This document shows positions 10,658-19,501 of a DNA stretch of 64,000 bases, piece after piece. A model generated the notes under the pieces. The model made no database searches and was not told the origin of the DNA. It saw only the letters and a program-made list of their open reading frames with translations. How positions within the stretch are numbered: position 1 is the first letter of the stretch; each line of letters opens with the position of its first letter. The stretch comes from an uncultured Bacteroidales bacterium. Lineage in GTDB: Bacteria; Bacteroidota; Bacteroidia; Bacteroidales; Bacteroidaceae. The translations under genes were made by a program, and so were the position numbers. Where the stretch lies: NCBI GenBank assembly GCA_902801485.1, contig CADCIP010000006.1, positions 27,662 to 91,661 of the forward strand. The letters are read 5' to 3'.

Positions 10658-12055
10658 ATGAAAAAAGACACCTACATCCGCCGCAGGGCGACACTGAAGA
10701 GGGAAATGGGCAGCGGACTGCTACTCTTTCTGGGTAATAATGAGGTAGGTATGAACTATGCCGATAATACATATCGTTTCCGTCAGGATTCCAGTTTCCT
10801 GTATTTCTTCGGTCTCGACTATGCCGGACTGGCTTCAGTTATCGACATTGATAACGACACAGAGATTGTTTTTGGTAACGAACTGACCATCGACGATATT
10901 GTATGGACGGGTACACAGCCTACGCTCAGCGAGAAAGCTTCTGCCGTTGGTATATCAAAGACATTGCCGCTGGGTGATTTGAAAAAATATATAAACAGAT
11001 CACTCGCCAAGGGACAGACGGTTCATTTTCTCCCACCCTACAGAGGAGACCACAGTGTGTGGCTGTGGGAATTACTTGGCATAGAGCCTAAAGCACAGAC
11101 CGCTATGGCCTCTGTGGCGCTGATTAAAGCCATCGTTGCACAACGCAACCATAAGGACGAGGAAGAAATCCAAGCCATTGAGGAATCTGTTGATTTAAGT
11201 ACCAAGATGCATTTGGCTGCCTATCGTATGGTGCTCCCAGGAGTCCATGAATCGCAGGTAGCAGCTGCCGTTGAGGAGGTTGCCTGTCGCAACGGCAATG
11301 TATTGGCATTCCCCACTATCGCTACGGTACAGGGACAAGTACTTCATAACCATGGGTTTATCCACCAACTAAAGGAGGGAGACATTTTCCTGCTCGATGC
11401 CGGGGCGGAGACCAAGGAGCATTATGCCGGAGACCTGTCTTCATCGATACCTGTCAGCGAACGTTTTACAGACAGACAGGCTGAGGTCTATAATATCCAT
11501 CTGGAAAGTTTCTATGCTGCCGTTGACAAGCTAAAGCCCGGCGTTCCCTTCCGTGAGGCGCACATTGCTGCTGCCACGAAAATTGCCGAGGGGATGAAAC
11601 AACTTGGACTGATGAAAGGCGACCCGGCCGAAGCAGCAGAGACAGGTGCATACGCTATGTTCTTCCCCTGCGGACTAGGGCACATGATGGGACTTGATGT
11701 TCACGACATGGAGAACCTGGGTGAACAATATGTGGGCTATGCCGATGGGATGGAAAAGAGCAAACAGTTTGGCTTTAAGTCATTGCGGTTGGCCCGTCCG
11801 CTGGAGCCGGGCTTCGTGTTTACAGTGGAGCCAGGCATCTATTTTATTCCCGAACTAATGGACAAGTGGCGTGCCGAACATCTGTTCAAGGATTTCATCT
11901 GCTACGACAAGCTTGACGCCTGGCGCAACTTCACCGGACTACGCAATGAACTCAACTACTTGATAACCTCCACTGGTGCACGCCTGTTGGGCCATATCAA
12001 GAAGCCAATGACAATAGAGGAGGTTTACGAAGCCAAGAATAATAACCTGAAGTAA
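10658..12055 (+). CDS. pepP: Xaa-Pro aminopeptidase (M24B family)
   Basis: Cytoplasmic dimetal aminopeptidase that releases N-terminal residues preceding proline. An N-terminal creatinase-like domain (residues 1-170, with FLYFFGLDYAG) precedes the pita-bread catalytic domain. Metal ligands visible in order are LDAGAETKEHYAGDLS (two Asp), GLGHMMGLDVHD (His), TVEPGIYF (Glu) and GLRNELNYLIT (Glu). The length of 465 residues is normal. The leader carries the GTTAAA repeats; no standard -7 element was identified close to the start. It converges with the polysaccharide locus on the other strand. Confidence 0.93.
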   Translation: MKKDTYIRRRATLKREMGSGLLLFLGNNEVGMNYADNTYRFRQDSSFLYFFGLDYAGLASVIDIDNDTEIVFGNELTIDDIVWTGTQPTLSEKASAVGISKTLPLGDLKKYINRSLAKGQTVHFLPPYRGDHSVWLWELLGIEPKAQTAMASVALIKAIVAQRNHKDEEEIQAIEESVDLSTKMHLAAYRMVLPGVHESQVAAAVEEVACRNGNVLAFPTIATVQGQVLHNHGFIHQLKEGDIFLLDAGAETKEHYAGDLSSSIPVSERFTDRQAEVYNIHLESFYAAVDKLKPGVPFREAHIAAATKIAEGMKQLGLMKGDPAEAAETGAYAMFFPCGLGHMMGLDVHDMENLGEQYVGYADGMEKSKQFGFKSLRLARPLEPGFVFTVEPGIYFIPELMDKWRAEHLFKDFICYDKLDAWRNFTGLRNELNYLITSTGARLLGHIKKPMTIEEVYEAKNNNLK

Positions 12056-12136
12056 AAAATGATGGTCAGCTGATCATTAGCATCATGGATGGCTATCGCC
12101 AATCCACGAGTAAACTTTCTCTCGTAGCAAGGTAAG

Positions 12137-12541
12137 CTACATCGTTTTAATCTGTTCTTTAAGCCAAGAGGAAGAAATGCCTTCTGTTCGGGGCAAAACC
12201 ACAGTTTCCTTACCATTTGCCTTACACCAGGCAATAGCAGCCTGAAAACCTGCATGAGTTTGGTCCGGTCCGGTTACAAAAACATCAAAATCGGTGGTTT
12301 TTACAATCTCATCAACCCCCTCATACTCTATTACCTCGTCAACATATCGGATAGATTTCACCATATACATGCGCTCCTCTGTTGAGCAAACCAATTTTAC
12401 ATCCGGTTTATACTTCAACACGACTTCAGAACGCTGAACAGCAACAGTAAGAGAATCTCCTAAATTGCGTGCTCGCCTAAAAAGATTCACATGACCTATA
12501 TGTAGTAAATCATACACTCCAACCGTCAAAACTTTCTTCAT
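12137..12541 (-). CDS. TagD/GCT-like cytidylyltransferase
   Basis: A 134-residue nucleotidyltransferase of the glycerol-3-phosphate cytidylyltransferase type. The ATP/CTP-binding HxGH motif is in VGVYDLLHIGHVNLFRRA (residues 6-23), and the family signature RTEGISSSWL replaces the usual RTEGISTT near the C-terminus. I chose the ATG at 12541 (MKKVLTVGVYD), which fits the family start; the frame stays open further upstream. Known members make CDP-glycerol or CDP-alditol sugars. Its neighbour is a LicD-like transferase, so a CDP-activated alditol or choline-like group may be made here for a polysaccharide. A -7-like TAAATTTG lies at 12569-12576 on this strand. Confidence 0.85.
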   Translation of the reverse strand: MKKVLTVGVYDLLHIGHVNLFRRARNLGDSLTVAVQRSEVVLKYKPDVKLVCSTEERMYMVKSIRYVDEVIEYEGVDEIVKTTDFDVFVTGPDQTHAGFQAAIAWCKANGKETVVLPRTEGISSSWLKEQIKTM

Positions 12542-12707
12542 AAAGTAAAAAACTTGGTGAAACGAATGCAAATTTACGAATAAATTTTGAAATGCCAGTA
12601 CTTCGAATGTAAAAATGTTCAAAGCCTGCCGTATTATCTATTCTTCCATTCGTCCTAATTGAATCTTTTGCCAGTTTCCGTTCTTCAGGGTGAGAAAAGT
12701 TGACGGG

Positions 12708-13394
12708 TTAATAGTTAATGAAACCTATACCCGTTTTTTCTTCCCAAGAATAGAACACCTTATTAAGGTCGCCCTTGAAGTTGGGGTCGTAAACCTTATA
12801 GCCTGGGCCAAAGATTTCTATCAGGTGCTCCTCAGTATTGACAGGAACGCTCATCTGCGTATTTAAGAACGTAATCTTGTCTAAAGAGAAGGGCTTAAAG
12901 TAATGTGCCGTAACCTGATAGTAGAAGGGTTTTCCTAACTTGCATTTCCATGGGTCATAGAAGGCACCATAGCACCACATCATATCCGCTTCCTGACAAA
13001 AATACATAACATCCAGCGTAACACCTTTGTATTCGTAGGTCTGTTCCATATTGCTATCGCCAATGACATGGAACTCACGCACAAGGCGAAAACCTTTCTG
13101 GATGAGAACATGATGAATCCTTGGGGCGTCCTGTAAATAAGCACCCACATCAAGGTCCTGCTCGTTTGGAACAAAATCTCCGTCTCTGTATGCTCCCAAC
13201 AAAGTTCCGAATTCCAGCCAGTAATCCAGCTCTGCCTCTTGCATACATTTGACAAAGTGTACCAATACCGCTGCGCCATGCCGAACAAACAGGGCATGTT
13301 TGTTCTGGGAAATGGCCTTCTCACGTCTTACTCTGTAAGGATGATATATATGTTTATATAGGAATGTCTTCTTTATTAGCGATTGAAAATTCAT
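12708..13394 (-). CDS. LicD/fukutin-like phosphotransferase
   Basis: A 228-residue protein with the LicD signature YWLEFGTLLGAYRDGDFVPN followed by EQDLDVG (residues 57-83), the nucleotidyltransferase-fold Asp pair that binds metal. Family members move phosphocholine, ribitol-phosphate or glycerol-phosphate from a CDP carrier to a glycan. It lies 6 bases downstream of the flippase gene and upstream of the TagD-like gene on the same strand, which supports decoration of a lipid-linked or polymeric glycan with a phospho-alditol. The donor is inferred from the neighbour. Confidence 0.82.
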   Translation of the reverse strand: MNFQSLIKKTFLYKHIYHPYRVRREKAISQNKHALFVRHGAAVLVHFVKCMQEAELDYWLEFGTLLGAYRDGDFVPNEQDLDVGAYLQDAPRIHHVLIQKGFRLVREFHVIGDSNMEQTYEYKGVTLDVMYFCQEADMMWCYGAFYDPWKCKLGKPFYYQVTAHYFKPFSLDKITFLNTQMSVPVNTEEHLIEIFGPGYKVYDPNFKGDLNKVFYSWEEKTGIGFINY

Positions 13395-13400
13395 TGGTAA

Positions 13401-14942
13401 TTATTTCTTTAACCTGTAGCCTACAATCTTTCTAATGTATTCTTTAATCATCTCTCTTTCTGATACATGCATAGTAAACAAAAAGCTGCAAAGGGTAGTC
13501 ATAACTACACATGTGACACTTATCAATAAGAACCTTAGCCAACCTTCATCCATACCTAGGCGAATAGCCAAAGGAATGATGGACGACAAGACTATCATCT
13601 TTATCAAGGGCCAAAGGACCTCTTGGCTATATGAAGTAAGGGTAAAGTTGATAACTCTTTTCATGATCAGGAGCGAAACAAACTGAGAAATGGTCGTCCA
13701 CAATAGCACCATCAACAGGGCATAGTTGGGAGAAAAACCATATTTAAGCAGCAGGTAAGCCGTAGGAATGCACATCAGGGAGACTGAGCTGGAAACCGTC
13801 TGATAAAGCATCATTTGACCACTGGCATGAATCACGCCCGAAACAGCAGAATTAAGATTGTTGACAAAGGAAATGAATATGACAATGATAACAAAAGTTT
13901 CTGTATAGGCAGGTATGTTATCGCTCAGCCAAAGATGTAGAATGAAGTGGGTATCTAATATAATAGGAAGAGTAATTATGGCCATAACACAACAAGTGAC
14001 TCTGCTGACACCATAGGTAAGGCGTATTGTTCGGTCGTAGTTTTTCTCGGCATAGGATTGCACCACCTGAGGCCTGACAGGTATGATAATGTTTGATACA
14101 AATGCCATCAGGCCGGCATTAACCTGAGCAGCCAATGCCCTTGCCGCATTTACAACAGGACCACAAAAGAAGTTAATAATCAGATTTATTCCTTGTTCTT
14201 TCATGATGCCAGAGAAAGAACCAAAGATGTTCCAACCTGAAAAACATACCATAGAACGAAGGAGCCTCAGTTCAATTAGTTTCTTGTACACTATCTCAGG
14301 GAAATACCATTTGGCATAGAAGGCATACAGAAGCAGATTTAACAAGTTGATGGATGCGAAAAGTGCCGCATAAGTAGCCATATTGTCGTAGCTGATATAA
14401 GGCAGCAAGAATACGATACCAAGCTTCAGGAAGGCATCCAAAACGCTGACCAATGCATAGAAATCCATCTTCTCGTGCGCCATTATCGCAGCCGAATAAG
14501 GTGCTTGCAAGATAGTTAGGACAAATCCTACAGCTGAGAAATGAAATGCCCACATGGCTGCATCCAATCGGTCTGCCGGGCATACCAATTTGTGCCGGAT
14601 ATACCAGACGCCAACAAGTTCAATGACTAACAGCAGTAAAAAGGCTGCTACAGCCTGAATCCTAAGTGCTGTGTTGTAAACCCTACAGGCTCCTTTTGTT
14701 CCGTTACGGTCTAACTCGTAATTATAGAAACGCTGGATGCCGTTAGAAACAGAAAGGTTCAGAAAAGAAAAAAGGCTTACAAACCCACAAACTGTATTGT
14801 AAACACCATAGTCAACCTCGCCAAGGATTTCCAAAATAGCACGGGTAGCGTATAATGTCAAGCTAAGAACAAAAATCATTCTTAGACTCATAAAGACACT
14901 GTTCCGCGCAATCCGTTTATTACCCTGTGAGTAGTCTGTCAT
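13401..14942 (-). CDS. Wzx-type polysaccharide flippase (MOP superfamily)
   Basis: Integral membrane protein of 513 residues with about 14 hydrophobic segments. The N-terminal block NKRIARNSVFMSLRMIFVLSLTL, read in pieces, and NTVCGFVSLFSFLNLSVSNGIQRFY are typical of Bacteroidota oligosaccharide flippases. It would move undecaprenyl-linked repeat units across the inner membrane. It lies between the fused initiating transferase (26 bases upstream) and the LicD-like gene (6 bases downstream), forming one minus-strand operon. Confidence 0.88.
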   Translation of the reverse strand: MTDYSQGNKRIARNSVFMSLRMIFVLSLTLYATRAILEILGEVDYGVYNTVCGFVSLFSFLNLSVSNGIQRFYNYELDRNGTKGACRVYNTALRIQAVAAFLLLLVIELVGVWYIRHKLVCPADRLDAAMWAFHFSAVGFVLTILQAPYSAAIMAHEKMDFYALVSVLDAFLKLGIVFLLPYISYDNMATYAALFASINLLNLLLYAFYAKWYFPEIVYKKLIELRLLRSMVCFSGWNIFGSFSGIMKEQGINLIINFFCGPVVNAARALAAQVNAGLMAFVSNIIIPVRPQVVQSYAEKNYDRTIRLTYGVSRVTCCVMAIITLPIILDTHFILHLWLSDNIPAYTETFVIIVIFISFVNNLNSAVSGVIHASGQMMLYQTVSSSVSLMCIPTAYLLLKYGFSPNYALLMVLLWTTISQFVSLLIMKRVINFTLTSYSQEVLWPLIKMIVLSSIIPLAIRLGMDEGWLRFLLISVTCVVMTTLCSFLFTMHVSEREMIKEYIRKIVGYRLKK

Positions 14943-14968
14943 TATATGTCGTTTTCTCCTTTGTTTCT

Positions 14969-17266
14969 TTATTTGACGTACCCGTATATTTTATCTTTCC
15001 ACGAATAATGTTGCTTTACCATTTCGTAACCATTGATGGCGAGTTGCTGGCGCAAGTCAGTATGATTCATGATGCGTAAGCATGCATCGGCCAGCGTAGC
15101 AGGCTCATCCTGGATAAGACAATTCTCTTCGTGCCTGAGTTCAGGAATGGCATTTGAGATAAGGCTTGTCATAACAACGGGAATGCCGCAACTCATAGCG
15201 ACAAGCACTTTGTTCTGAATTCCTGCTGCCACACGAACGGGAGCGATGGCCAGACAAGCATCACAGATGGTATCTTCGATATCTTCGACAAAGCCCGTAA
15301 CAAAAATATTCTCAGAAGCCAGTTGCTGAATACTTTGTGGAGGCTGAGCTCCTACAATATAGAACTTGGTATCAGGCTTCTGTTTCAGTATGCGTGGGAA
15401 AATGTCCTGAACAAAGCATAAAACAGCATCTTGGTTCTGCAATGTTCGCATATTGCCAACAAAGACAATCTTGTTGGGAACGTATTTATGTTTGATGTTC
15501 TTACTGCAAAGAATGCCATTGGAATGCAACTCCAGACTTTCGGGATGGAGAGACTTGGTTTTCAAATAGTCAATGTCTGCCTGGGAAACCAACACATTCT
15601 TTGGAAAATGCAGCAAGCTATACTGCTCAGCCCTTAGAATAAGGCGTTGTTCCATTCGGTAAACATTCCTTAGGAGCCAGTTTCCTTTGCTTTGCGAAGA
15701 CATGGCGTAAGTCTTGGAAAGAGCATCGGTCATTTCTATGATAGAACGACTGTGAAGACCCAACTCGTCCAGATACGGCATCATGCGCAGCAGATGGGCG
15801 ATATAGAGGTCGGGATTCTCTTTCTGAATTATTTCACGAAGTTTCCTCCTGTAAGATCCGGACATGTAGAAACCGCATTGCATGGGTTTTGCCTGCAGGA
15901 AACAGACGATTGCATGAAAAAGAGAAGAAAGCTGATGACGATGAACAGTATATACCTTGTGATATATGCGCTGGGCTTCAAAGATTTGGGGCTGTCCGTC
16001 TTCCTCCAAACTGAGCAAAATCAGTTTGTAACCCTGTTTCCGAAGCTGATGGGCTATATTGTTGATACGAAGCACATCTCCTCCATTCTCAGGAACAGGA
16101 AAACGTGGTGTAAGAATACAAATCTTCCTTGCATTCTCAGCATTCTCGTCCAGTTCCTTTCGCAGGTTAGACTCCATGGCAAGGCGCTCATCATTCTTGG
16201 CTATGGAATGGTCTATTCGTTTCTGCCAAATAACAAAGAAAATCACATCCACTAAAACAATCCAAGTGATATTGACTCCTAAGAAAAATAATCCGGTATT
16301 CAAGAGGGCAAAGATAACATCTGCAGACAATATGGTTAGCAAAGCCATACGCATATAATGGCCTGTTCGCATGAGTTTGTGATGAAGATGCGTCTTATCG
16401 GCATGGAAAGGATGCTCGCCTCTGAGGATACGACTGCATGCAACACGTATAAGGTCAAACGTGGGAATCAACAAAAGCGTATAGGAAAGCAGCAGACTGT
16501 ACTCCTCAGGGGCCTTAACTTCATTATTGGAACAAAGTTTCAAGGCCAGATAGCTGAGCGCATAGCCCAGCATCAGGCTACCGGAATCTCCCATAAAGAT
16601 CTTAGTACCCTTGGCATTATCGCCAAAAAGATTATACCAAAGGAATACTAACAAGCTGCCGGACATGGCAGCTGTAAAAAGACAGAATATATGCATGCCC
16701 CATTCCCAGAAAGCCCAAGTAAAGACCACGAAGGAGATGAGCGAAAGGCTGCTGGCAAGACCATCTATTCCGTCTATCAGGTTTATACTGTTTACTACCA
16801 GCATGACAAGGAAAACAGTTAGCGGATAGCTAACAATTTCAGGAATCTCGTATATGCCGCAGAAGCCATACAGATTATTAAGAGTAAGACCTACCAAGGG
16901 GAAGCATAGTGCAGCGATGAACTGGAAAAAAAACTTTAAATAGGCTGACAGTCCAAAAAGGTCATCCAACAAGCCTGTTACATATATGGCAAAAATGCCG
17001 AATCCAATCAGCAAAGTACTGGATTTCAAGGGTTCACCCTCTCCGTTGAAATTAAAGATGATTGCTAATGTAACGGCAATACCCACTATGGAACTTGGGA
17101 CAAAGACAACACCTCCCAAACGGGGCGTATTATTCTTGTGTACCTTACGGTCGTTGGGTCTGTCGAAATACCCGTTTCGTTTGCACAAACTAAGTATCCA
17201 TGGCATTAATAGCATGGATGTTAGTGCCGAAGCAATGAAGGATATGAAAATATAGAGCGCAGTCAT
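14969..17266 (-). CDS. Fusion of WecA/MraY-type glycosyl-1-phosphate transferase and GT4-like glycosyltransferase
   Basis: Residues 1-350 are a polytopic WecA/TagO-like phosphoglycosyl transferase with DRPNDRKVHKNNTPRLGG (35-52), LLDDLFG (99-105, catalytic Asp pair), NSINLIDGIDGL (159-170), MGDSGS (225-230) and HLHHKL (293-298). It would load a sugar-1-phosphate on undecaprenyl phosphate. A polar linker (350-380) leads into a soluble domain, KICILTPRFPVPENGGD onward. Its late motif VGNMRTLQNQDAV, then IVGA, then APVRVAAGIQNKVLVAMSCGIPVV mark a GT-B, GT4-type transferase. So one polypeptide may start the repeat unit and add the second sugar. The length of 765 residues is about the sum of the two families. 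The reading frame is continuous with no sign of frameshift. Confidence 0.9.
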   Translation of the reverse strand: MTALYIFISFIASALTSMLLMPWILSLCKRNGYFDRPNDRKVHKNNTPRLGGVVFVPSSIVGIAVTLAIIFNFNGEGEPLKSSTLLIGFGIFAIYVTGLLDDLFGLSAYLKFFFQFIAALCFPLVGLTLNNLYGFCGIYEIPEIVSYPLTVFLVMLVVNSINLIDGIDGLASSLSLISFVVFTWAFWEWGMHIFCLFTAAMSGSLLVFLWYNLFGDNAKGTKIFMGDSGSLMLGYALSYLALKLCSNNEVKAPEEYSLLLSYTLLLIPTFDLIRVACSRILRGEHPFHADKTHLHHKLMRTGHYMRMALLTILSADVIFALLNTGLFFLGVNITWIVLVDVIFFVIWQKRIDHSIAKNDERLAMESNLRKELDENAENARKICILTPRFPVPENGGDVLRINNIAHQLRKQGYKLILLSLEEDGQPQIFEAQRIYHKVYTVHRHQLSSLFHAIVCFLQAKPMQCGFYMSGSYRRKLREIIQKENPDLYIAHLLRMMPYLDELGLHSRSIIEMTDALSKTYAMSSQSKGNWLLRNVYRMEQRLILRAEQYSLLHFPKNVLVSQADIDYLKTKSLHPESLELHSNGILCSKNIKHKYVPNKIVFVGNMRTLQNQDAVLCFVQDIFPRILKQKPDTKFYIVGAQPPQSIQQLASENIFVTGFVEDIEDTICDACLAIAPVRVAAGIQNKVLVAMSCGIPVVMTSLISNAIPELRHEENCLIQDEPATLADACLRIMNHTDLRQQLAINGYEMVKQHYSWKDKIYGYVK

Positions 17267-17271
17267 GTAAT

Positions 17272-17290
17272 CGTTTATATATTATAAACG
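17272..17290. promoter_or_regulatory. Palindrome upstream of the polysaccharide operon
   Basis: CGTTTATA (17272-17279), a 3-base centre and TATAAACG (17283-17290) form a perfect inverted repeat 6 bases upstream of the ATG of the fusion gene. This is a candidate regulator-binding site or leader hairpin; no protein is implied by the sequence. Confidence 0.4.
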
Positions 17291-17352
17291 TGCGTAAGAC
17301 TTTTTTTATTGTTTAAGATACAGGGTTTTCCAGAGAATATGCATAAATTGTT

Positions 17353-17808
17353 TTAATACTTGCGAAACAGAAGTGTTCCTTCTGCTCCGGAAAGTACCAT
17401 TCTGTCGGAAGTCAGCACATCGATATGCAGACGCCCGGTATTGGGAACACCATACTTCTTTAAATCCTCTATGGGATGCAATACTGTATCACGCTCTGCA
17501 TTATTGACAATTTTATATGGCTGGTCAATGACGATGCAACCTTCTGCCTGATGGTAATAAGTCAGGAAGTAATTGTCTGACCCGCCAGGCAATTCTTGTA
17601 GCATAAGCAAATTGCTACGCACCTTATAGTATAAGGTGGTATCAGGTTTGTTATACGCGATGGAACCGTCAGGAGCTTTCCATTCAAGAAGTTGCCACAT
17701 GCCACCTAAAGTGCCGCTGTTGTCTCGTTTATTCTCACAACTGACGGATACCACCAGAAAGAGGAGCGATACTATGCAGTATAGAAAAAAATGCTTTTGT
17801 GTCTTCAT
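17353..17808 (-). CDS. Small lipoprotein, lipocalin-like (DUF4847-type)
   Basis: A 151-residue predicted lipoprotein with signal peptide and lipobox VVSVSC. The mature part (GTLGGMWQLLEWKAPDGS and a run of alternating hydrophobic strands to VLSGAEGTLLFRKY) looks like the compact lipocalin-type beta barrel found in many Bacteroidota lipoproteins. It starts 3 bases after the stop of the Wzi-like gene, so the pair is translationally tight and may act together at the outer membrane. The ligand is unknown. Confidence 0.7.
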   Translation of the reverse strand: MKTQKHFFLYCIVSLLFLVVSVSCENKRDNSGTLGGMWQLLEWKAPDGSIAYNKPDTTLYYKVRSNLLMLQELPGGSDNYFLTYYHQAEGCIVIDQPYKIVNNAERDTVLHPIEDLKKYGVPNTGRLHIDVLTSDRMVLSGAEGTLLFRKY

Positions 17809-17811
17809 CTG

Positions 17812-19329
17812 TTATTTTGTTTTATTGAACAACCCGCTGTAAGAAACGGATAACATGCCACCATTGCTGTTGCCAAGAATCTCGCCATCGTTGTGTCCAT
17901 AACTGGCTGTGATGCCTAAGTCTCTCAGCCAATTCGGTTTATAGCTAACCTCTGCTAGCAGGTAATTGGCTTTTTCGGGATTAGGAGTAGGCGCATTATA
18001 AGAGCCTAAACTTTTCTCGTGAGTGTATAACAGACGCCAGCCCCATTCTTCTGTCGGCTGCCCACTAAGACCTACGTGATGTGCATTTACACGGCTATGG
18101 TAAACCATGAGGCGGTTACTAAAGCCGAAACGGTCGTTATACATCGGTGAGGAAAGGAGGGGATTACCCATAACAAATCCCGAGTGTTGCCATGCTCCGT
18201 AAATATGGTTATTATAGTATTGGTCACATCCACTTATCTGTTCCGGTATGTTGGCTGTTTTGTCATGATAGATGGCGCCACTCTGATCCATGGTTCCAAT
18301 ATGCTCGTAAACAACACTGCTCAGGAACGGGTTCTTGGGCAGATTAATCTCTACACCATAAAGCATATCTTTCCATCCGTACTGCCAGAACATCTGACTT
18401 TGGTCTTCGAAGAAATGCTCCAAGTAAGCAGCAGCACTCCAACCTTTTCCATGAAAGTCAGCCCGCAGATGCCAGCTTCCCAATTGGTTTCCTTCGCGAT
18501 TAGAATAGATGTCGCCATCGTTGCTGTCGCTGCCACCGGGAATTAATGCATTCCAGAAACTCTTAAATCCATTGAGCAAACTCTCGTCATAGTATTCGGG
18601 ACCGGGGAAACCTGGCCTCTGACGAATATTATGACCTGTGCCGCCAAACTGACAGCTCATCTCTAAGCCTCCGGTGACTGTGAGGGGAAATTTGTCCTTA
18701 TTTCCGATGCGCAGGAATAGCGCTTTGGAGTGATAAAGCGAGCCTGTGGTATAAAGGTAGCGCATATCGCCATTAAACTCTCGTTGCCAGGCATTGTCTG
18801 TGTACCATCCGTATGCCAGATGAGCCTTGAAGGCTAACCACTTCTTTGTTCCAGGAATAGCCAGAAAGTCGGGTATTTCCAATCTTATCTGCGGAAGCGG
18901 TCTGGCATTAATACCCGTTGTCATACCGCCACTGCTGAGGGCTTGGTTCTTCAATTCGAGGGGGCGTTCCTTCTGTCCCAGACTAAGACGAAGAGCTTTC
19001 CACTGAAAGTCGGCATAGAGTTGCTGGACAATAAAGTGCTTGCTTTCCATTCCCACAGCTACAGCCAAGTCGGCTCCATAGCCAATACGCCAGTTTCGCA
19101 GGCTGTCAGTCATAACATCCCTGCGGATGGTACCACGCAGATAGCCGTAGTTATTCTTATGTGAACTAAGGCCGTATCTGTTGTTTGTAAACCAGAATGG
19201 GGCGTAATCGCCACCACTGAATGCTCCAGTGACAGAGCCTTCATAAAAAACATCTTGCCCCAAACGGCTGATTTGTGCCTTAACGGTTAAGGGTAAAATG
19301 GTTAATAATAATATCAGAAAATGTTTCAT
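17812..19329 (-). CDS. Capsule assembly Wzi-family outer-membrane protein
   Basis: A 505-residue exported protein (signal MKHFLILLLTILPLTVKAQ) with a long series of amphipathic strands and aromatic girdle residues, and the Bacteroidota Wzi-like blocks FSGGDYAPFWFTNNRYGL, LRLSLGQKERPLEL and PQIRLEIPDFLAIPGTKKW. Wzi proteins are outer-membrane beta barrels that help anchor or organise capsule. The frame ends with a barrel-type strand (GMLSVSYSGLFNK). It forms a pair with the lipoprotein gene immediately downstream and belongs functionally with the polysaccharide genes on either side. Confidence 0.85.
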   Translation of the reverse strand: MKHFLILLLTILPLTVKAQISRLGQDVFYEGSVTGAFSGGDYAPFWFTNNRYGLSSHKNNYGYLRGTIRRDVMTDSLRNWRIGYGADLAVAVGMESKHFIVQQLYADFQWKALRLSLGQKERPLELKNQALSSGGMTTGINARPLPQIRLEIPDFLAIPGTKKWLAFKAHLAYGWYTDNAWQREFNGDMRYLYTTGSLYHSKALFLRIGNKDKFPLTVTGGLEMSCQFGGTGHNIRQRPGFPGPEYYDESLLNGFKSFWNALIPGGSDSNDGDIYSNREGNQLGSWHLRADFHGKGWSAAAYLEHFFEDQSQMFWQYGWKDMLYGVEINLPKNPFLSSVVYEHIGTMDQSGAIYHDKTANIPEQISGCDQYYNNHIYGAWQHSGFVMGNPLLSSPMYNDRFGFSNRLMVYHSRVNAHHVGLSGQPTEEWGWRLLYTHEKSLGSYNAPTPNPEKANYLLAEVSYKPNWLRDLGITASYGHNDGEILGNSNGGMLSVSYSGLFNKTK

Positions 19330-19468
19330 TTAAGTCCCCGTATGTTCAGAATACAAAAATTTCTTGCAAAGTTAAATAATTTATTTGTACGTATGAAGTG
19401 TTTTGCTACATTTTTTGATTTTTATGATATTTTTGACACAGACTTTAGTCCGATTGCCTAAAATGTTG

Positions 19469-19476
19469 TAACTTTG
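19469..19476 (+). promoter_or_regulatory. -7 element upstream of the short sugar-transferase gene
   Basis: TAACTTTG lies 25 bases before the ATG at 19502. No TTTG was found at the proper -33 distance. A divergent CAAAGTTA at 19367-19374 could serve the Wzi-like gene on the other strand. Confidence 0.45.
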
Positions 19477-19501
19477 CAAAAATACGAGCGAAAATTCAAA
19501 C

